A DNA stretch of 64,000 bases. Source: Vandiemenella viatica (Eukaryota > Arthropoda > Insecta > Orthoptera > Morabidae). How positions within the stretch are numbered: the stretch's first letter is position 1; each line of letters starts with the position of its first letter. Shown piece by piece: positions 58,263-64,000 of the stretch. The stretch is taken from assembly GCA_031002005.1 (NCBI GenBank), contig JARYHS010008074.1, forward strand, positions 265,671,930 through 265,735,929, given 5' to 3'. The notes beneath the pieces were generated by a model that was not told the DNA's origin, ran no database searches, and saw only the letters and a program-made list of their open reading frames with translations. The translations under genes were made by a program, and so were the position numbers.

Positions 58263-58847
58263 TGTCAGGGGCGTAAATGAATAATAAATAAATTATTAAT
58301 TCTACTGAAATATGGCATAAGGCATTGGCTGATGCGGGCTTGCATCATTATATTACTATTACACGGCTTGGGAAACCAGGTCGCTAGAATTGCTGATCGA
58401 AGATCGCTGACCGGGCAGGGCGACGCACGCAAGCAGCGCCTGCAGGAGAATGAGGACAGTGAGGTTTCTTAATAGCTAATCGCTAGTTGCTAGTGACTTG
58501 AACTTGTGATTCGGGACTGACATATACGCCTCGGGCATGGCAACCGGCCCCACGCTACGCCGCTATCTTGCCAATACTTCCGTTAGTCAGAAACAGCAGT
58601 AGTTCCTGTCGCAGTGTGGACCATACCTTGCGGGCGTAACTTACTTGTAGCTTCTACGAATAAATGCACAGTACATCACAGTACGTCTTATTATTGTAGT
58701 AGCGCTAGGACCCTCTCTGCCGTCTAGGCGGCCGGTGTCAGACCTGATTATTCCAGAGAGCGGCCTGTGCAAGTAAGTCCACTCTCACCACACGCCTTCC
58801 TAACCACTAACGGGACCTGCACGTATACTGCAGAAACGTCCCGTACA
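58263..58847 (+). mobile_element. Solo LTR, 585 bp, ATTA target duplication
   Basis: Begins TGTCAGGGG and ends CCCGTACA, flanked by ATTA at 58259-58262 and 58848-58851. AATAAA occurs at about 58661, and the GC-rich 3' part resembles LTR R/U5. TG...CA ends and a 4-bp duplication fit an LTR retrotransposon. No internal domain is present. It is not similar to the LTR at 52796, so it comes from a different family. Confidence 0.65.
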
Positions 58848-59348
58848 ATTAAATTTAAAACACGAAGTTTCATTTGACGACTGAAACAATATTAGAAGTT
58901 CTAAATTTATGACAAAAAAAGAACTTTACTCTGAAATAACAATATTACATGAAATCTAAGTATTTCATTAGTAAAAATGAGCTTTTGATCGACAACATTA
59001 ATTTAAAAACTGAATGCGATAAAGCATATGACAATTTTACTGTAGACAAAAAAATTGTTAAAGATGCAAGAAGTGCTAAAAATAAAATAGCAAAAAACAT
59101 ACCTTTTTTCCTTTTATATTTTTTCGTAAAATATTATGTTTTTGAAGTGTACTATATTTTTAAAGCTTTTCTCTTTAAAAAAACTATAATCAACTGCAAA
59201 AATTTTGGTAACCCTAGTGGCGAATGGTGATGTACTAACAAGTAGACTTACACATGATAGTTCAGGACCAGGAGCGCTCGGTTTAATTAGCAGCTCCTTA
59301 GCAAAGTAGGTTGCTCCCCTCTCGGATTCCAGAAAGACAGATCGTTCG

Positions 59349-59609
59349 CACTGGCATAGCTAGGTTAACAAGGGCCCCGGTGCAAAAAAATATTTTGGGC
59401 TCTCCGGCCACATGATGGGCGACATTTTTTTTACATAAAAAAAACTCTAGCAAGTCTTGTGGGGTTTGCTGGCAGGGGCTCCCTGAGCTTTAGGCGAGGG
59501 GAGGGGGCCTGAGCTGAGCTTGGGCATCCAAGCTGTGTTTGGGGGCCCCCTTGAGCTTTGGGGGCCCCGGTGCACGGCACCGCCTAGCCCTCCAATAGCT
59601 ATGCCCGTG
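59349..59609. mobile_element. 261-bp hAT-type MITE
   Basis: Ends CACTGGCATAGCTAGG (left) and, inverted, CACGGGCATAGCTATTGG (right). Flanks are ATCGTTCG (59341-59348) and ATCGTTTG (59610-59617), an 8-bp duplication with one difference. The interior is unusually rich in GGGGGCCCC-type blocks. The interrupted sequence matches 57230-57250, which lacks the insertion. Confidence 0.8.
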
Positions 59610-60089
59610 ATCGTTTGCTCCCTTTGCTACCGCTACTGCATGCGCTCTTTTGTTTGTTATGGTAGTTGTGGTTATCGATGGCTGTCATTAAACTGTTAAT
59701 GGAATCAAAGCATGTTTTGTTTTCACTTTCCTCATTAAATTTCTATTTGTAACTTCTGCAATAGTTATTAATGTTGAACAGTTTTTTTTCTTTTCTTTTT
59801 ATATTTGTCTCTTCAGTGACATGTGTCCACAGTGACAAAAGTAGATCTTCGGAAAAGAATCGAACGAACTAAGGAGCGAGAGATCTGGGAACTAATTCGC
59901 CTGTGGGAACGCTCTTCTGAACTAGTTCGTTTGCAAACTACACAAGACTAATACAGACTGATGGTCACTGCCCAATGAGTTGGAGCGTACCGCCCTCATC
60001 ACCGCTATCGGAGCACGGCAGCAGGAGTGGAGGGCATGGGTTGAAGGGTATAAATACTGATCTGGCCCAGCAGTTGCGTCCTGGACTGC

Positions 60090-61420
60090 GTAATGATACC
60101 CATATTTAAAAAGAGCAACAGAAAAAAAGTGTGGTAATTATCGTGGAATCACACTTCTTTCCCATGGATCGAAGATCTTGGAAAAATTGATTGAGAAAAG
60201 GTTATGAAGACATCTGGAAATCTTATTAGATGATGAGCAACATGGTTTCAGACCAGGAAGAAGTACTACAGACTTGATCTTAGCAGCAAGAATGGTAATT
60301 GAAAACCATCTATAAAGGTGTAAAGAAATCACCAAGGTCTTCCTTGATGTTGAAAAGGTCTATGACAGCATAGCAAGAGCAAAAATTTGGGATTGCCTAG
60401 AACGAAGAAATGTACCAGGATCCTAAATCAGCAAGATCAACATGCTGTATGAAAACACAAACGCCTGTGTGCAAATAGGTAATGGAGAGAGCAAGTGGTT
60501 TGAGACAAGAAGAGAGTACAGCAGGGCAGTGCTCTGTCACCCCTACTCTTCATTGCAGTGATGGATGACATTTTGAAGAATTTCAAAGAAGTGTATGGGA
60601 AAGAAACAAAAGCCCTAGTCTTTGCTGATGATGCCATGATTTGGGGTGAAAGTGCAGAAGAGGAGGAAGAGAAGCTGGAGGCTTGGAACAAATTGTTTGA
60701 GGAATATGGACTGAAAATCAGCCAAAGTAAGACAGTGGTCATGGCAACAGGTACAGGGACTTCCAATGTGAAGATTTACCTAAACAACCAACAACTACAA
60801 AATGTTGACCAGTTCAAATATCTTGGCAGTACTCTAAGTAAATATAACAACAGTAAAAGTGAAATTATAAACAGAAATAATAATGCAGCAGTCTTCTATA
60901 ACCAGGTGAGAACTCTATTGTGGGACAACAAAGTTCCCAGAAAGTGCAAATTACACTATTCAAAACATATTACATCCCCTTACTGACGTATGCACTGCAA
61001 ACATGTACAGAAGAGACAATAGTAGACTTCAAGACTCTGAAATGAAGTTTTTGTGTACCATGCTGCAGAGAACACAGAAGGACAAAGTGAGGAATGAAAT
61101 CAAATGTGCAGAGGCCAGTATAAACATCAGTGTGGCAAAATCCTTACAGCGTTCTCGCTTGAGGTGGTACGGACATTTCCAGTGGATGGAGGAAGGAAGA
61201 AGAGCAAAGGCCTACTTTAATATGAACATCCAAGGTAAAAGATGTGTGGGAAGACCCAAAAAGAAATTGATAGACCAAATCAAGAAAGATATAGAAGACT
61301 TAGGGCTTGATTGGAAGACTGTTCATGAACAACAACTATTCATGGACAGGAAGAAGTGGAGAGTGCTCGTGACTAGCACCCGGGAGACTGGAGCTGGAGA
61401 ATGATGATGATATCGGCATC
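60090..61420 (+). mobile_element. LINE-B, 5'-truncated, RT and C-terminus
   Basis: Starts abruptly next to the Penelope 5' fragment (59950-60088). Frames give 'NYRGITLL', 'LDDEQHGFRPGRSTTDLIL' (60225-60285), 'KVFLDVEKVYDS' (motif A), then an open frame 60558-60986 with 'ALVFADDAMIWGESAEEEEEKLEAW' (motif C, ADD) and 'QFKYLGSTLSKYN'. After a shift, 61003-61404 is open with 'SRLRWYGHFQWM' and 'GKRCVGRPKKKLIDQIKKDI', ending in a stop and a GATGATGATAT tail. Two long open segments suggest moderate age. The clade is RTE/L2-like but uncertain. Confidence 0.75.
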
Positions 61421-61468
61421 TGCAACCCTTGATCTACTATTTTAATCACCCAACCAGCAGCCACCATC

Positions 61469-61860
61469 TTAAAAATCTCTCAGCTGGAAGTGGGCGCTCT
61501 TACAGGAGTAGCTAATAACACAGAGTACCCCCAACCCCCTTCCATTTAGGTGTATGCCATGCCTAGTGAAACCCAAGCTAAAAATGATTCCCACAGGCAC
61601 AGTGCTTAAAATACACCTCATGCCTTTCCCAATCAGTACTGATGTCTCCTGATTTACCTGCCTTATGGTTGGGATCAACTGTAGCCAATCATGAAAATTC
61701 AGGATTGACATCATTTCCACCATGGTATACTATAACTACTTTCTCTACACCATATTGCACCCACATTGCTGTCAGTATTTCAAATAATCCTCCGAAATCA
61801 TTACCTTATCCTACTTTCCTATAATCTGTTATTATCAGACCAAGTGAAGCACTAAATCAA
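61469..61860 (-). pseudogene. LINE ORF1-type esterase (SGNH-like) relic
   Basis: The minus-strand open frame 61723-61469 contains 'SVLIGKGMRCILST', then 'FTRHGIHLNGRGLGVLC'. The FTRHG-x-HLN-x-x-G block resembles the C-terminal catalytic-histidine region of SGNH hydrolase domains found in some insect CR1-type LINE ORF1 proteins. Upstream, beyond frame breaks near 61720-61760, is a 'VVIVYHGGND' -like block that could be the preceding conserved strand. Identity is inferred from a short motif only. Confidence 0.4.
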
Positions 61861-62504
61861 ACATATTCTCACTCCTAGATTCTCACCTGACTGATTCCAG
61901 ACCAAACCTATTTCTCTCAACAATTACTGAAGTATTAGAAACATTGATCCTTTTTATCCTATTTGTTCTGCAATCTGATTCCAGCTGCAAACCAACGTTT
62001 CCTCTCTCCCCACAAACTTATTGTTTCCTTTCTGTGTCTACAAGATGACCCTGAAGAGCTAAATCAATTTATTTCTCTTGATCATTTCCCCCAGCTTTGA
62101 AATTTTCTTATCCCCGAAATAGGAAGAATCATACCATGCGGGATAGTGTAGATAATTAATCCACTGCTTCCTATTGCACCCATAGCATCCTGAGGGCAGA
62201 AAATAAGTCACTGACAGTACTGCAGCCATTCTACAGAGTTTATTTCCCGATATATGAATTTAGTTTGAGCCTTTTAGAACAATTTTCTCTCTTCAGCCAT
62301 AAGTCATACATGCTATCCCATATGAAAAGTTTTAGAATATTAATGATAGTAGCAGACTGGGTTAATTTACTTACTTCCATTATGAGTGGGAAGAAATGAT
62401 TTCTTTCTTTTCTCCTTTTTTTCCAATTACAAAAATTGTACAACAAAGACAAAAACTTAATTGTCCAGCCTCCAAAAAGTAATACTGAAAATCATTGGAA
62501 TTAA

Positions 62505-62811
62505 ACTTGTAAAGTTAAAAGGAACGTTTATTATAAAAGTAAATACAATATTTCCTTTTTTCAAAAATATTAATTAAAATTTCTTTTCACACATTACTTT
62601 TCCATTGACGCATGCATTGAAAAATTCATACAAACACACATTTAAAAAATCTATGAAATTGTATAAAATGCATATAAACATAAAAATCACATAAATAAAA
62701 ATATCTATTAAATAACTTGTACTTCATGTGCATGTCAAGGTATAATATAAAATCACAAATTCTTCGTTTTTTGTTGTTACTAATGCACCAGATTAATGTT
62801 TGTGTAAAAAT
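62505..62811 (-). other. Candidate 3' UTR and poly(A) signal
   Basis: After the stop codon at 62812 the minus strand is AT-rich for about 280 bases and contains a canonical AATAAA at 62532-62527. Cleavage would fall near 62505-62515. This supports the adjacent exon as the end of a transcript, though AATAAA is common by chance in AT-rich DNA. Confidence 0.4.
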
Positions 62812-62814
62812 TTA

Positions 62815-63052
62815 CTCTCGACTGGCAGTATCAGCTGTACAAAGTGAATCGGGAAGTAGATGGTCAGGGAAAAATTGCAATTTTTGAGTGCCTGGCATCA
62901 GTCGTTCAGAAAGCCAAAGCAACTGACATCGCAAACGAAGGTGAGCTTTATGTTGTTGCAGAGTTTCTTCTTTATTTTCTTCATAGAGCTGTGTCAGCCT
63001 TATGCGCAAGGGCATTAACATGTAGTGGTTCCTGTGAAGTCGCTGACTCCAG
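62815..63052 (-). CDS. Candidate terminal coding exon of a host gene (partial)
   Basis: On the minus strand a splice-acceptor-like sequence, pyrimidine-rich and ending TTGATTGTAG, finishes at 63053, with a possible branch site (TTAAC) about 25 bases before. The exon then encodes about 79 residues in one open frame, including MPLRIRLTQLYEENKEETLQ and LRLRCQLLWLSERLMPG, ending in a TAA at 62814-62812. The peptide is rich in charged residues and leucine in a helical pattern, unlike the decayed transposon frames around it. The intron would interrupt a codon after its second base. I do not recognise the protein. The rest of the gene would lie to the right of the window. Confidence 0.45.
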
Positions 63053-63429
63053 CTACAATCAAAATTCAACGTTAAAAAAAGCAAAGTGTACCAACTACTA
63101 TAATTTCTTCATATCATTATGCTAGTTTACACTTCTGTTCAAACCACTTTCATTTCCTTTATTTGAACCACAGAGCATCAGGATATGATATTTTATCAAG
63201 ATTTTTCAGTTACCTGCTATTAAAGTAAGCTACGGGTTATTAAACTTTCATTTGTAGTGTGATACAGTTATTACCATAAAGTAAAAGTTATACCCTTTGT
63301 GTGAGAACAAATTTCAGTGGAACAAAATTATTCAACAAAACCCCAAAAAGGTTAGCAATAAGCAAATACCATAACCTAATCTTACCACAATTGTGAGTAG
63401 CAAATATTAAATTTTGGGGAAACTATGAC

Positions 63430-64000
63430 AGCAGTGTATGCCACAGGAAAGTATCTTGGGAACATTACTGTTCATTATTCTAATTAATGATTCTATTGTT
63501 GATTTATAATTAAAGGTTAAAGGCTGTTTGCATATGACATAAATCTATATATTAAATAATAAATCATCACAAGAGGTTTGTGAACAATTACAGAGATATC
63601 TCAAGAGTACATTGTGTTGGATGCATAGCATGAAATAAAAATAAATGTGAAGAACAGTTTGTTAGGTACACGTAGAAAATTAATGATTTTGTTTGATTAC
63701 ACACCAAAGGGAATAAAATGCAAATATCTGGGATTATTAATTGATACTAAGCTACAATGGGCAGGACACATTGGGGATATTATTAGGGAAGGGTTTTGAA
63801 GTATTTTATCGACTGGAGATGATAATGAGAAAGTAAGAGAACTAGGTTATAAAACTTTTGGTCAGAATCCAGCAAGAGTGTAATACGGTGGTATGGGATT
63901 CACATTAAGGGTATAAAATGCAGGAGATGAACTGCCATAGAACAAAAGCAAGTGACTTATGATACAGGAATGGAAAGAGTCATTTGAGGATGGAAAGAAG
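63430..64000 (+). mobile_element. LINE-A copy A5, continuing past the window
   Basis: Begins near the 'gtatcttgggaacattactgttcattattctaattaatga' region (RT motif B), then the motif C neighbourhood, 'gaagaacagtttgttaggtacac' (63645), the 'KCKYLGLLIDTKLQW' block (63718-63760) and 'VRELGYKTFGQNPARV' (63832-63880). Frames are broken. The copy is cut only by the window edge. Confidence 0.65.

Larger units (their letters stand above)
57118..59945 (+). repeat. DNA-transposon-like repeat present as a long and a short copy
   Basis: 57118-57330 and 59228-59670 (after removing a MITE) are two copies of the same left region: 'agttagcagctcc', 'aaactaggtcgctc', 'ctaccgctactgcatgcgct' and so on. The first is followed by about 1.9 kb with short coding remnants, e.g. 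57814-58011 ('VNWKSLNDYFVSVGEDYP') and a segment near 58150-58250 ('NNFLVLVDKCLEYLNKWL'), which I do not recognise with confidence. A 13-bp inverted repeat (TATCAACAGCCAT) lies at 57376-57388 and 57412-57424. The class is uncertain, perhaps hAT. Confidence 0.45.

Noticed and set aside
58949..59230. A 93-codon membrane-like protein
   Set aside because: Very AT-rich DNA yields Phe/Tyr/Lys-rich frames by chance, and it lies inside the interrupted repeat at 57118-59945. Its neighbours suggest transposon remnant, but I could not identify the family.

Overview
This window looks like transposon-dense, gene-poor nuclear DNA from an insect. The base composition is AT-rich and no long open frame survives apart from broken transposon genes. 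The mixture of CR1/Jockey-like, RTE-like and Penelope-like retroelements, hAT, Tc1 and mariner DNA transposons, and a tRNA-derived SINE fits an arthropod. A large-genome polyneopteran (stick insect, cockroach/termite or orthopteran) is my best guess, at low confidence.

Layout. 1-1370 holds AT-rich DNA and two RTE-like 3' tails. 1672-4340 is a decayed hAT element (copy 1). 4341-9985 is mostly unassigned. 9986-11800 holds a SINE and a divergent ~120-150 bp tandem array. 11800-16190 is mostly unassigned, with a candidate TATA/initiator/splice-donor cluster on the minus strand near 15400. 16190-24620 is a pile of LINE fragments (one family, called LINE-A here, has six copies in the window), a SINE and a mariner. 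25270-26106 is a relic of a cysteine-rich (CXC-like) gene, cut off by hAT copy 2 (26107-30640), which itself hosts three or four later insertions. 31109-35001 is a 3.9 kb hAT element containing a ~165 bp tandem array and a MITE. 35035-37020 holds a LINE reverse-transcriptase (RT) fragment, a LINE-A tail and a repeat with its own internal array. 37385-40258 is a near-complete two-domain LINE (LINE-C), and an ORF1-only LINE of 2.6 kb (40271-42882) is inserted in its 3' region. 43776-51730 has four SINEs, a 1 kb hAT element and a Tc1 element nested in a LINE-A copy. 52190-57110 is a head-to-head pair of Penelope-like elements split by a solo LTR. 57118-59945 is a DNA-transposon-like repeat split by a second solo LTR and a MITE. 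60090-61420 is a further LINE. 62505-63052 on the minus strand is the best candidate for real host coding sequence: a terminal exon with splice acceptor, stop codon and poly(A) signal. LINE-A sequence runs off the right edge.

How the parts relate. Target-site duplications (TSDs) allow much of the insertion order to be read: LINE inside LINE-A at 17237 (12 bp), LINE between two LINE-A tails at 18928 (11 bp), ORF1-only element at 26672 (13 bp), ORF1-only element at 40271 (12 bp), SINE at 43776 (12 bp), hAT-type elements with 8 bp TSDs at 31109, 36669 and 47708, and solo LTRs with 4 bp TSDs at 52796 and 58263. The most interesting signal is the 3' region of the ORF1-only element at 40271-42882. 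It carries repeated hairpins with fixed 9-nt loops and compensatory stem changes, and ends in a hairpin whose loop and structure recur in the 3' tails of the SINEs. This suggests a shared RNA recognition structure between a protein-only LINE derivative and a SINE.
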